A DNA stretch of 15,428 nucleotides from Pseudarthrobacter sp. (GTDB lineage Bacteria; Actinomycetota; Actinomycetes; Actinomycetales; Micrococcaceae), in contig JABFWC010000409.1 of assembly GCA_013362385.1 (NCBI GenBank), positions 1 to 15,428 on the forward strand, read 5' to 3'. The first letter of the stretch is position 1. Every line of letters starts with the position of its first letter. Below are positions 7,653 to 13,829 of this stretch, in pieces. Position numbers and translations under genes: made by a program. The notes below the pieces were generated by a model. That model saw only the letters and a list, made by a program, of their open reading frames with translations. It was not told the origin of the DNA and ran no database searches.

Positions 7653-8860
7653 AGGGCTATCCCTGCCTTGCTGGTGCCGGCCACGGCCGAAAGTGGCGCC
7701 GGCGCGTCGATGGTGTTGGGGACGAAACGGCAGAAGTAGTCCGTGACCGGGCCATCGGATTCGCGGATGCCGCAGCCCACGGATTCTCCGTCCACCACCC
7801 AGAGGCCCAGGACAGGGTGGTTGCCGTCGTAGTCCGGCAGGGGATGATACTGCTGGTAGCACCAGCCCTCCCGGCCGTAGCCGCCGGGCTGTTCCAGCCT
7901 GATGCCGTCGGCATTGATGCGGATGTTGTCCCCTTCGCGGCCGTGCAGGGGTTTGCCCACCCATTCCTTCAGCGGGCCGGGATCGCTGAGGTACGCGGGC
8001 AGCAGGTTGGGGTGGTCCGGGTAGAGATGCCAGAGGGCGGCAAGCAGGGCCTTGTTGGAGAGCAGCATCTTCCACGCCGGTTCCACCCACCGCGGGTTGT
8101 GCCCCCGCTCCAGCAACCGGGGGCCGAAGGGCTCCCTCATCATCAGCTCCCAGGGGTAGAGCTTGAAGATGGTGCTGATCAGAAAATTGTCCAGGTCCAC
8201 GAAGCGGTTCAGGTTGGGGTCCCAGCCGATATCGGACATGTTGATGCCGATGGTGGTCCAGCCTGCCTGGCTGGCGACGTCGCGCATGTAGGCAGCCGTC
8301 ATCCAGTCCTCGCCGGACTCCTCCACTTCCGAGTGCGCAACGTGCAGGGTACTCATGCCCGTGCGGTACTGGAACTTCTTCCACTGCCGGATCAGCGCCT
8401 CGTGGATGCCGTTCCACTGGTCCTTCCCGGGAAACACGTCCTGCAGCCAGAACCATTGGGCCACCGCGGCCTCGATCAGGCCGGTGGGCGTGTCCGCGTT
8501 GTACTCGAGCATCTTGGCCGGGCCGCCCTGCCCGTCGTAGATGAAGTCGAACCTGCCGTAGACGTCCAGGTCGCCGGCCTGCAGCGATTCCGCCGCCAGT
8601 TCCAGTGCCTGGGGTCCGATGCCGATGCTGCCCATGGCACCGGTGGCCAGGAACTTCGCCGCCTCCAGGCACATCCGGTGCATGTCCTCGGCGGTTTCCT
8701 CGAGCTTCTCCACCTCGTCCATGGTGAATTCGTAGTAGGCGGACTCGTTCCAGTATTCGATCTTCCGCCCGTCAGCCGTGGTGGTGGTGGAGAAGACCAG
8801 GCCCTGCTCCTCGATCTTCTGCTTCCAGCCTGCGCGGGGTTCGTTCAACAACCGCTTCAC
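7649..8860 (-). CDS. ygiC: YgiC-like ATP-grasp amide ligase (glutathionylspermidine synthase family)
   Basis: 403 residues, close to Escherichia coli YgiC/YjfC in length, and lacking the amidase domain of bifunctional Gss. ATP-grasp enzymes of this family activate a carboxylate as acyl phosphate and join it to an amine. Landmarks: YGRFDFIYD (101-109), LEYNADTPTGLIEAA (118-132), DNFLISTIFKLYPWELMMRE (224-243), EPAWKMLLSNKALL (260-273), VGKPLHGREG (301-310) with nucleotide-binding Lys/Gly, YQQYHPLP (335-342) and GIRES (364-368). From memory these follow YgiC closely. GTG is chosen as start because GGGAGG lies 6 nt upstream, inside the end of the previous gene. The last 20 residues (Ala/Pro/Ser-rich) are an extra tail. 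True glutathionylspermidine is unlikely, since actinobacteria generally lack glutathione. The immediate upstream gene is a YgiB-like partner, as in the E. coli ygiBC pair. Confidence 0.9.
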   Translation of the reverse strand: MKRLLNEPRAGWKQKIEEQGLVFSTTTTADGRKIEYWNESAYYEFTMDEVEKLEETAEDMHRMCLEAAKFLATGAMGSIGIGPQALELAAESLQAGDLDVYGRFDFIYDGQGGPAKMLEYNADTPTGLIEAAVAQWFWLQDVFPGKDQWNGIHEALIRQWKKFQYRTGMSTLHVAHSEVEESGEDWMTAAYMRDVASQAGWTTIGINMSDIGWDPNLNRFVDLDNFLISTIFKLYPWELMMREPFGPRLLERGHNPRWVEPAWKMLLSNKALLAALWHLYPDHPNLLPAYLSDPGPLKEWVGKPLHGREGDNIRINADGIRLEQPGGYGREGWCYQQYHPLPDYDGNHPVLGLWVVDGESVGCGIRESDGPVTDYFCRFVPNTIDAPAPLSAVAGTSKAGIAL

Positions 8861-8862
8861 GC

Positions 8863-9456
8863 CTAACCTCCCGATACCTTGCTGCCGCCGCCGCTTGAAC
8901 CGCTCTTGGCGCTGGTGCCGAAGCCCCCGCGGCTGACCGTGCCGCCCTTGCTGCTGTACCCAGTGGAAGCCTTGGCCCCGCCGGGGATGCTGCGGGTGTA
9001 GTTGGGGGCGGTGGACCTGTTCTGGCCGATCGGCGGGACGGTGGCCCCGCGGGAGTAGAAGTACCAGGCGTAGAGGCCGCCGCTGCGGCCGGCGGAGCTG
9101 TCGCAGTTGGCATCGTCCACGCGCTCGCCGGTTTCGTCGTTGAAGCACACCTGCGCATACTCGGGATCATCCTCGTTGCTGGCAACCACGGCCGTGATGG
9201 TGCCGGCCAGCAGCGCCGTGACGCCGAGGCCGACGACGACGGTGCGGCGCTGGGAGCGCTTCTTCCGGGCTGCTGCCTCGTGCTGCTGCTTCTCCCTGTC
9301 AAGGGCGAACGGGTCCACTGGGGTGACGGGCTGGTTGAGGAGCTCGGGGCGGAGGTCCGGTTTGGGCACCTGCCAGGGCGGAGGTTTGGGGCCGGCAGCC
9401 TTGTCCGCCGGGTCGGACGGCGCAGTCCCGTCCGGATCATGTCGGTTCGAGTCCAC
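8863..9456 (-). CDS. ygiB: YgiB-like (DUF1190/UPF0441-type) single-TM protein, probable partner of the ligase
   Basis: 197 residues. Residues 1-70 are Pro/Asp-rich and end in a basic stretch (ARKKRSQRR, 63-71). A single hydrophobic segment (about 72-92) follows, so the C-terminus should be outside. Then come two cysteines, C104 and C118, an aromatic patch GLYAWYFYSRG (127-137), and a Ser/Gly-rich tail with TVSRGGFG (173-180) that ends in ...SGG. E. coli YgiB, as I recall it, has two similar cysteines, a TVTRGGFG motif and a GG terminus, hence the call; overall identity is low. GTG start with GAGGGG 5 nt upstream; its stop is 2 nt before the YgiC-like GTG. First gene of the four-gene operon. 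No enzyme motif is visible; it may be substrate, anchor or adaptor for the ligase. Confidence 0.65.
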   Translation of the reverse strand: MDSNRHDPDGTAPSDPADKAAGPKPPPWQVPKPDLRPELLNQPVTPVDPFALDREKQQHEAAARKKRSQRRTVVVGLGVTALLAGTITAVVASNEDDPEYAQVCFNDETGERVDDANCDSSAGRSGGLYAWYFYSRGATVPPIGQNRSTAPNYTRSIPGGAKASTGYSSKGGTVSRGGFGTSAKSGSSGGGSKVSGG

Positions 9457-9624
9457 GGCGTCCCCTCAGTCGTTCAAATGAATCGGGCACAGCGCTGCAC
9501 CCCCACAATGCAATCCTCGACTCAGCGTAGCCGGTGGCGGTGCCGCCTGCGAGCAGCACGGGAGCCCGCTGCAGGGGAGAACTGCCCGCCGCTGAAACCG
9601 CACCGCCGCGGCGCGGCCGGACCC

Positions 9625-9630
9625 TAGACT
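9625..9630 (+). promoter_or_regulatory. Leaderless-type -10 box before the MOSC gene
   Basis: TAGACT ends 6 nt before the ATG at 9637, so transcription should begin at the start codon. It sits in the 180-nt divergent gap shared with the minus-strand ygiB-like operon. For the opposite direction a possible TACGCT box (9529-9524) would give a leader of about 60 nt, but no convincing -35 accompanies it. Confidence 0.5.
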
Positions 9631-9636
9631 GTAGCC

Positions 9637-10293
9637 ATGGAAACAGCATCGGTCCTTGCCGTCTGCCGCGTGCACCAGCTCCTGCCGGACGCGTCCAGCG
9701 TCGGCGTGACGGCCATCGACAAGCGCCCTGCCGAGGGGCCGGTGAAGGTGCACAGGCTGGGGCTGCAGGGCGATATCCAGGCGGACCGGGTGCACCACGG
9801 CGGGGCGGACCAGGCCATCTACGCCTACTCGCAGGCGGACGCGGACTATTGGGCCGGGCTGCTGCAGCGGGAGGTTCCGCCGGGGGCATTCGGCGAGAAC
9901 CTCCGGGTAACAGGCATCGACGCCACCTCTGCGGTGATCGGCGAGCGGTGGAGGATCGGGACCGATGTCGAGCTGGAGGTCACCTCGCCCAGGACCCCGT
10001 GCGCCACGTTCCAGCGGCGGCTGGGGGAGCGCCAGTGGGTCAGGCGCTTCACCGAGGAGGGGCTGGTGGGCGCGTACCTCAGGGTGATCACAACCGGCAG
10101 CATCCAGGCCGGCGACCACATCCACCGGACCTACGTTCCGGGGCACGGGATCACGGTGGGCAAATGGTTCAGTGAGCCGGACGTCGAGTCCATGGAGGCG
10201 CTGAAGGACGCGGACGCCGAGGGCCGGATCCGCCTGCAACAGCCGGAATTCAGCCGGAAGTTCGAGGCCCTGCAACGGCATCTCGGCCTGTGA
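9637..10293 (+). CDS. MOSC-domain protein (YiiM-like)
   Basis: 218 residues carrying a MOSC domain, the fold shared with the molybdenum-cofactor sulfurase C-terminus. Such proteins bind or use Moco, and YiiM-type members take part in reducing N-hydroxylated compounds. Visible landmarks are LGLQGDIQADRVHHGGADQAIYAY split over residues 41-64, GAFGENLRV (83-91), and the invariant cysteine C122 in SPRTPCATF, the presumed ligand of molybdenum or carrier of sulfur. The C-terminal 60 residues form a small helical extension, as in YiiM. The ATG is supported by the TAGACT box 6 nt upstream. It is divergent from the ygiB-like operon and followed by a hairpin. Partner reductase not seen in the window. 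Confidence 0.87.
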   Translation: METASVLAVCRVHQLLPDASSVGVTAIDKRPAEGPVKVHRLGLQGDIQADRVHHGGADQAIYAYSQADADYWAGLLQREVPPGAFGENLRVTGIDATSAVIGERWRIGTDVELEVTSPRTPCATFQRRLGERQWVRRFTEEGLVGAYLRVITTGSIQAGDHIHRTYVPGHGITVGKWFSEPDVESMEALKDADAEGRIRLQQPEFSRKFEALQRHLGL

Positions 10294-10304
10294 AGGAGGG
10301 AAGC

Positions 10305-10352
10305 ACGACGGCGGGAGGCGGGCGGTGTGCCCAAGCTCACCGCCGCCGTCGT
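10305..10352 (+). terminator. Hairpin after the MOSC gene, probable terminator
   Basis: Arms ACGACGGCGG (10305-10314) and CCGCCGTCGT (10343-10352) are perfect complements, with an inner CGGTG/CACCG stem (10323-10327 with 10338-10342). It starts 12 nt after the MOSC stop and is followed by CCCC and a short TTAATTT stretch rather than a clean T-run, so termination may be only partial. Confidence 0.5.
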
Positions 10353-10362
10353 ACCCCTTAAT

Positions 10363-10392
10363 TTAGGTACGGCACCCCCGGTACCGTACACT
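10363..10392 (+). promoter_or_regulatory. Candidate promoter of the DEAD-box helicase leader
   Basis: TACACT (10387-10392) fits a TANNNT -10 box; the -35 candidate TTAGGT (10363-10368) is weak at 18-nt spacing. The pair overlaps an inverted repeat, GTACGG (10367-10372) with CCGTAC (10384-10389), which could be an operator. Start near 10399 would give a leader of about 300 nt. Confidence 0.35.
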
Positions 10393-10398
10393 TGAAAC

Positions 10399-10699
10399 AT
10401 CCCCCACTCCGGAAATCCCTTTTTCCTGCCCAATTTTTGAGGCAGGACTGGCAAGTGTTGGGGCCCGCAAATGTGATGCGGGCATTTTCATAGGGAGAGC
10501 CGGCTGAAGAAAACGCTGTACAGACTGCTGGGATAGCAGCCAAGAGATGCAGCGCGAAGTCCTGCCACGGGATTGCGAAAGCGCCGGACTTCTGTGACCG
10601 GCCGGTCAATGTCAGCCCGGCATCCACGGCACGCGTACTGCGGCTCCGCTCACCTCGGGTTGTGCCGCCTGGCCCCCTATGGATGAGGAACATCTCCCT
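10399..10699 (+). promoter_or_regulatory. Long structured 5' leader of the helicase gene
   Basis: No convincing gene is seen in this 300-nt stretch, but hairpins follow one another: CCTGCC/GGCAGG (10425-10446), GCCCGCA/TGCGGGC (10463-10483) trailed by ATTTTC and so terminator-like, CTGCT/AGCAG (10525-10539), GAAGTCC/GGACTTC (10556-10592) enclosing a GCGAAAGC GNRA-type cap, and the palindrome GACCGGCCGGTC (10596-10607). E. coli deaD/csdA also has a very long 5' UTR that governs cold response, so a regulatory leader is plausible. I do not recognise a named riboswitch class. Confidence 0.45.
10685..10690 (+). promoter_or_regulatory. Ribosome binding site fixing the helicase start
   Basis: GAGGAA lies 9 nt before the ATG at 10700. 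The in-frame ATG at 10679 would place this purine stretch inside the coding region and has only pyrimidine-rich sequence upstream, so 10700 is the preferred start. Confidence 0.6.
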
Positions 10700-12703
10700 A
10701 TGCCCGAAAACCACAACGAACCCACTGCCGTCATCGACGAGGCTCCCGCCGTCGCCGCTGACGCTGTCGCCGCTGACGCTTCCGCCGCTGAGGCGCCTGC
10801 CGCGGCCCAGGATGACGACAACGGCGTGAAGTTCGCCGACCTCGGCATCGACGGCCGCGTCCTGGCCGCCCTGCAGGACGTCGGCTACGAGAAGCCGTCG
10901 CCCATCCAGGCCGCCACCATCCCGCTGCTGCTCGAAGGCCGCGACGTCGTTGGCCTGGCGCAGACCGGTACCGGCAAGACTGCAGCATTCGCAGTGCCGG
11001 CCCTGTCCCGCCTGGCCGAACTCCACGACCTGAACGGCCCGTCCCGCAAGACCCAGGCCCTGGTCCTGGCCCCCACCCGCGAACTGGCGCTGCAGGTGGC
11101 CGAGGCGTTTACCTCCTACGCCAAGCACATCGACGACTTCACCGTGCTGCCCGTCTACGGCGGCTCCGCCTACGGCCCCCAGCTCGCCGGCCTGCGCCGC
11201 GGCGCCCAGGTGGTCGTGGGTACCCCCGGCCGCGTCATCGACCACATCGCCAAGGGCTCCCTGGACCTGTCCGAACTGCAGTACCTGGTGCTGGACGAGG
11301 CCGACGAGATGCTGCGCATGGGCTTTGCCGAAGACGTGGAGCAGATCTTCCAGCAGACCCCCGAGGACCGCCAGGTGGCGCTGTTCTCGGCCACCATGCC
11401 CAGCCAGATCCGCCGCATGTCCAAGCAGTACCTGAACGATCCCGAAGAGGTCTCGGTCAAGACCAAGACTTCCACGGGCTCGAACATCCGCCAGCGCTAC
11501 CTGCAGGTCATGGGCCCGCACAAGCTGGACGCCATGACCCGGATCCTCGAGGTGGAAGAGTTCGACGGCGTCATCGCCTTCGTGCGCACCAAGATGGCCA
11601 CCGAGGACCTGGCCGACAAGCTGAAGTCCCGGGGCTTCCAGGCTGCCGCCATCAACGGCGACATCCCGCAGCAGCAGCGCGAGCGCACCGTCGACGCGCT
11701 GAAGGAAGGCCGGATCGACATCCTGGTGGCCACCGACGTCGCAGCCCGCGGCCTCGATGTGGAGCGCATCAGCCACGTCATCAACTACGACATCCCGCAC
11801 GACACCGAGTCCTACGTGCACCGCATCGGCCGCACCGGCCGCGCGGGCCGCAACGGTGACGCGATCCTGTTCATGACGCCGCGGGAGAAGTACCTGCTGC
11901 GCGCCATCGAAAAGGCCACCCGCCAGTCTGTGGAGCAGATGCACCTGCCCACCGCCGAGACGGTCAACTCGCTGCGCCTTGGCAAGTTCGCCGAGCGGAT
12001 CACGGAGACCCTGGAATCCGAGGACGTGGCCATGTTCCGCGACCTCATCGCCTCCTACGAGGAAGAGCACAAGGTGCCGGCAGCCGAAATCGCTGCGGCA
12101 CTGGCTGTCATGGCCCAGGGTGGCCAGCCGCTACTGGTCAAGGACCTGCCCGCAGCTCCCGAGTTCCAGAAGCGCGAGCGGTCCAAGGACGGCTTCGGCT
12201 CCCGCGGGCCCAGCCGGCAGCTCACCGAAGGCAACGCCACGTACCGGATCGCAGTGGGCCGCCGCCAGCGGGTCATGCCCGGCTCGATCGTGGGCGCAAT
12301 CGCCAACGAAGGCGGCATCTCCTCCTCGCAGATCGGTGGCATCGACATCCGCTCGGACCACTCCCTGGTGGAGCTGCCCGCGGACCTGAGCCAGGAGCAG
12401 TTGCGCGCCCTGTCCCGCACCCGGATCGGCGGCGAGCTGATCCACCTGGAGCTGGACAACGGACGCAGGCCCTCCGGTGACCGCCCCAGCTACCAGGGCA
12501 ACCGCGGCGGCAACTTCAAGGGCAGCGGCGGCTTCAAGAAGGAATTCCGGAAGAACGACGGCGAGCGCTCCTCTGCGGACCGCGGCGGACGTTCCTACAG
12601 CGAGCGTTCCGAGCGCAGCTTCGGCCACGGCGACGGCTCCCGCAAGCCCCGCCACGGGGCCGATGGCGGCCACCGCGACTACAACCGCAAGGGCAAGTGG
12701 TAA
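10700..12703 (+). CDS. deaD: DEAD-box ATP-dependent RNA helicase with DbpA-type RNA-binding domain (DeaD/CsdA-like)
   Basis: 667 residues. Unwinds structured RNA in ribosome assembly, mRNA decay and cold adaptation. After an Ala/Asp/Glu-rich tail (1-43): Q motif KPSPIQAATIP (65-75), motif I AQTGTGKT (87-94), Ia PTRELA (125-130), GG (154-155), TPGR (175-178), motif II DEAD (199-202), III SAT (230-232), IV IAFVRT (292-297), V ATDVAARGLDV (344-354), VI HRIGRTGRAG (374-383). Residues about 514-587 (YRIAVGRRQRVMPGSIVGAI ... GGELIHLELD) form the DbpA/CsdA RNA-binding domain, and 588-667 is a Gly/Arg/Ser-rich basic tail. Length and domain order match CsdA/DeaD rather than short RhlE types. It follows a long structured leader and ends at a strong hairpin, so it is probably monocistronic. 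Confidence 0.95.
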   Translation: MPENHNEPTAVIDEAPAVAADAVAADASAAEAPAAAQDDDNGVKFADLGIDGRVLAALQDVGYEKPSPIQAATIPLLLEGRDVVGLAQTGTGKTAAFAVPALSRLAELHDLNGPSRKTQALVLAPTRELALQVAEAFTSYAKHIDDFTVLPVYGGSAYGPQLAGLRRGAQVVVGTPGRVIDHIAKGSLDLSELQYLVLDEADEMLRMGFAEDVEQIFQQTPEDRQVALFSATMPSQIRRMSKQYLNDPEEVSVKTKTSTGSNIRQRYLQVMGPHKLDAMTRILEVEEFDGVIAFVRTKMATEDLADKLKSRGFQAAAINGDIPQQQRERTVDALKEGRIDILVATDVAARGLDVERISHVINYDIPHDTESYVHRIGRTGRAGRNGDAILFMTPREKYLLRAIEKATRQSVEQMHLPTAETVNSLRLGKFAERITETLESEDVAMFRDLIASYEEEHKVPAAEIAAALAVMAQGGQPLLVKDLPAAPEFQKRERSKDGFGSRGPSRQLTEGNATYRIAVGRRQRVMPGSIVGAIANEGGISSSQIGGIDIRSDHSLVELPADLSQEQLRALSRTRIGGELIHLELDNGRRPSGDRPSYQGNRGGNFKGSGGFKKEFRKNDGERSSADRGGRSYSERSERSFGHGDGSRKPRHGADGGHRDYNRKGKW

Positions 12704-12732
12704 ACCTTCCGCGGGTTGATTGATTGACGACG

Positions 12733-12770
12733 GCGATGGGCCGGCTTTCGAGCCGGCCCATCGCTGTTTA
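12733..12770 (+). terminator. Terminator of the helicase gene
   Basis: A perfect 14-bp stem, GCGATGGGCCGGCT (12733-12746) with AGCCGGCCCATCGC (12751-12764), is closed by the very stable TTCG tetraloop and followed by TGTTTA. It lies 29 nt after the stop codon. The T-run is short, but stem and loop make intrinsic termination likely. Confidence 0.85.
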
Positions 12771-12972
12771 ATGCCTCATCCCATCCGGCAGGTGTGGGGC
12801 TGGACACATTCCCGTCCCGGAATAGAGGCAGCGGGCCGCCGAAAGGTGCTTTCCGTCGCCGTGCAACCTGCTTCGCTGCACCCCTCCAGCCCCGGAATTC
12901 CGCGGAAAATGGCGCTCCTGGGGGGCTGGAAGGTGAGTGTTGCGCTGCCTTGGAGCTGCCGTTTGCGCCGAT
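12771..12972. other. Intergenic stretch without recognised feature
   Basis: Part of the 309-nt gap between the helicase stop and tRNA-Thr. Apart from the terminator before it and the tRNA promoter after it I see no coding sequence with believable start, codon bias or homology here, and no strong repeat. Confidence 0.5.
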
Positions 12973-13001
12973 TTGTTGGTGCGGAAATCTTCCGGTAGAG
13001 T
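12973..13001 (+). promoter_or_regulatory. Promoter of the tRNA pair
   Basis: TTGTTG (-35, 12973-12978) and TAGAGT (-10, 12996-13001) are separated by exactly 17 nt. Transcription would start near 13008, a few bases before the mature 5' end of tRNA-Thr at 13013, as is common for tRNA genes. Confidence 0.6.
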
Positions 13002-13012
13002 ATTTACTCGTT

Positions 13013-13084
13013 GCCCCCCTAGCTCAGTGGTAGAGCGCGTTCTTGGTAAGAACGAGGTCACCGGATCGATTCCGGTGGGGGGCT
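13013..13084 (+). tRNA. tRNA-Thr (anticodon GGU)
   Basis: Complete cloverleaf: acceptor GCCCCCC with GGGGGGC (13013-13019 with 13077-13083), D-stem GCTC/GAGC, anticodon stem CGTTC/GAACG (13038-13042 with 13050-13054) with loop TTGGTAA and anticodon GGT at 13045-13047, T-stem ACCGG/CCGGT with loop ATCGATT. The discriminator is T at 13084, and no CCA is encoded (CTGG follows). The anticodon reads ACC/ACU threonine codons. Confidence 0.95.
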
Positions 13085-13095
13085 CTGGATGAGGG

Positions 13096-13136
13096 CCTGC
13101 GTCAAGGCGGTTTTGACCGGCTTGACGCAGGTTTTT
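13096..13136 (+). terminator. Strong intrinsic terminator between the two tRNA genes
   Basis: An 11-bp perfect stem CCTGCGTCAAG (13096-13106) with CTTGACGCAGG (13121-13131) continues after one mismatch with CGGT/ACCG, and is followed by TTTTT (13132-13136). It ends only 9 nt before the mature 5' end of tRNA-Met, so that tRNA depends on read-through or on a promoter hidden in this hairpin. Confidence 0.85.
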
Positions 13137-13145
13137 CTCATTCGT

Positions 13146-13219
13146 GGCGGTGTAGCTCAGTTGGTTAGAGCGCACGACTCATAATCGTGAGGTCGGGAGA
13201 TCGAGCCTCCCCACCGCTA
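13146..13219 (+). tRNA. tRNA-Met (anticodon CAU, elongator type)
   Basis: Acceptor GGCGGTG pairs with CACCGCT (13146-13152 with 13212-13218), the terminal pair being G-U. D-stem GCTC/GAGC; anticodon stem CACGA/TCGTG (13173-13177 with 13185-13189), loop CTCATAA with CAT at 13180-13182; T-stem GGGAG/CTCCC. Discriminator A; CA rather than CCA follows. The G1 pairing and the absence of three G-C pairs at the anticodon stem exclude initiator tRNA. A lysidine-modified Ile tRNA is possible in principle, but the body resembles actinobacterial elongator tRNA-Met. Confidence 0.9.
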
Positions 13220-13226
13220 CAGGCGA

Positions 13227-13260
13227 AGCCCCCGGAATCCGCGTGATTCCGGGGGCTTTT
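13227..13260 (+). terminator. Terminator after tRNA-Met
   Basis: A 13-bp perfect stem AGCCCCCGGAATC (13227-13239) with GATTCCGGGGGCT (13245-13257), 5-nt loop CGCGT, followed by TTTTCTGTTT. It begins 8 nt after the discriminator base. A classic intrinsic terminator. Confidence 0.9.
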
Positions 13261-13328
13261 CTGTTTAACATTCCCGGGCACGCCACAAGCCACCCACCTC
13301 TCCGGGCCCCGGTTGACGCCGTCACCGA

Positions 13329-13771
13329 TTGGTCACCGGCACCCGCCAACCCACCGGCCCGTACCCAGGATCCGCCCCCGCCCCCGCCCCCGCGGCGCAG
13401 TCGTCAGCAGAGCGGACTGTTACCACTGCCTGTGCGACGGCCTACACCTGGTTCGACAACACCCCTGCCGGCTCGGCGACCATCAGCCACCCGGTGCTGC
13501 ACAAGTCTGCGGGAGGCGCCGGTACCTTCGAGGACCCCATCACCATCGCGGTGGGACATTCCTTGGCCTCGGGCCGCGACGTCCTCGACTTCCCGGCAGG
13601 CACCCGCCTCTACCTCCCGGACGTCCGCCGCTACTTCATCGTCGAGGACACCTGCGGCGATGGCAACGATCCCAGAACGGGCCATGCCACCAGGGCGCCA
13701 ACGCCAACGGAACCAACTCCACTATCCGGATCGATACCGGCGACATCCGCCGGCCCCCGCTTCCCGCTTAA
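13329..13771 (+). pseudogene. Remnant of a secreted Cys-containing protein gene (no signal peptide, frameshifted)
   Basis: The frame open from 13317 to 13673 encodes Ala/Pro repeats (from GCCCCC repeats near 13373), then a well-formed domain: TVTTACATAYTWFDNTP, ISHPVLHKSAGGAGTFED, ITIAVGHSLASG, DFPAGTRLYLPDVRRYFIVE and DTCGDG. Directly after, at the CCC of 13671-13673, the reading must move one frame for the protein to go on as QNGPCHQGANANG, ending at TAA 13769-13771. Missing one C explains it. The only start codon in frame is TTG 13329, with no signal peptide, although the domain looks extracellular (two Cys, a barwin/3D-like sequence style). Remnant, or a sequence error plus a missed 5' end. 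I do not recognise its function. Confidence 0.6.
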
Positions 13772-13829
13772 CCGTGACAAGCGGAGGGATCCCCAGTAGC
13801 TTGGCAGCAAACGGCGGATGGGGGATTCG

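Noticed and set aside
6588..7739. Long plus-strand reading frame opposite the permease
   Set aside because: Gln/His/Gly-rich shadow of the real minus-strand gene, without recognisable motif or ribosome site.
7817..8866. Plus-strand reading frame opposite the YgiC-like ligase
   Set aside because: Mirror-frame artefact; the minus strand carries a full-length conserved ATP-grasp protein.
10358..12070. Long minus-strand reading frame opposite the helicase
   Set aside because: Low-complexity Gly/His/Val-rich shadow; the opposite strand has every DEAD-box motif.
12720..13033. Small plus-strand reading frames between the helicase and tRNA-Thr
   Set aside because: They run through the terminator hairpin, the tRNA promoter or the tRNA; no ribosome site or recognisable protein.
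13013..13260. tRNA pair as an integration (att) site for a mobile element
   Set aside because: No integrase, no duplicated tRNA 3' end and no phage or plasmid genes nearby.
13373..13395. GCCCCC tandem repeat as a possible CRISPR or regulatory repeat
   Set aside because: Only about three 6-nt units, no spacers; it simply encodes Ala-Pro repeats in the gene remnant.
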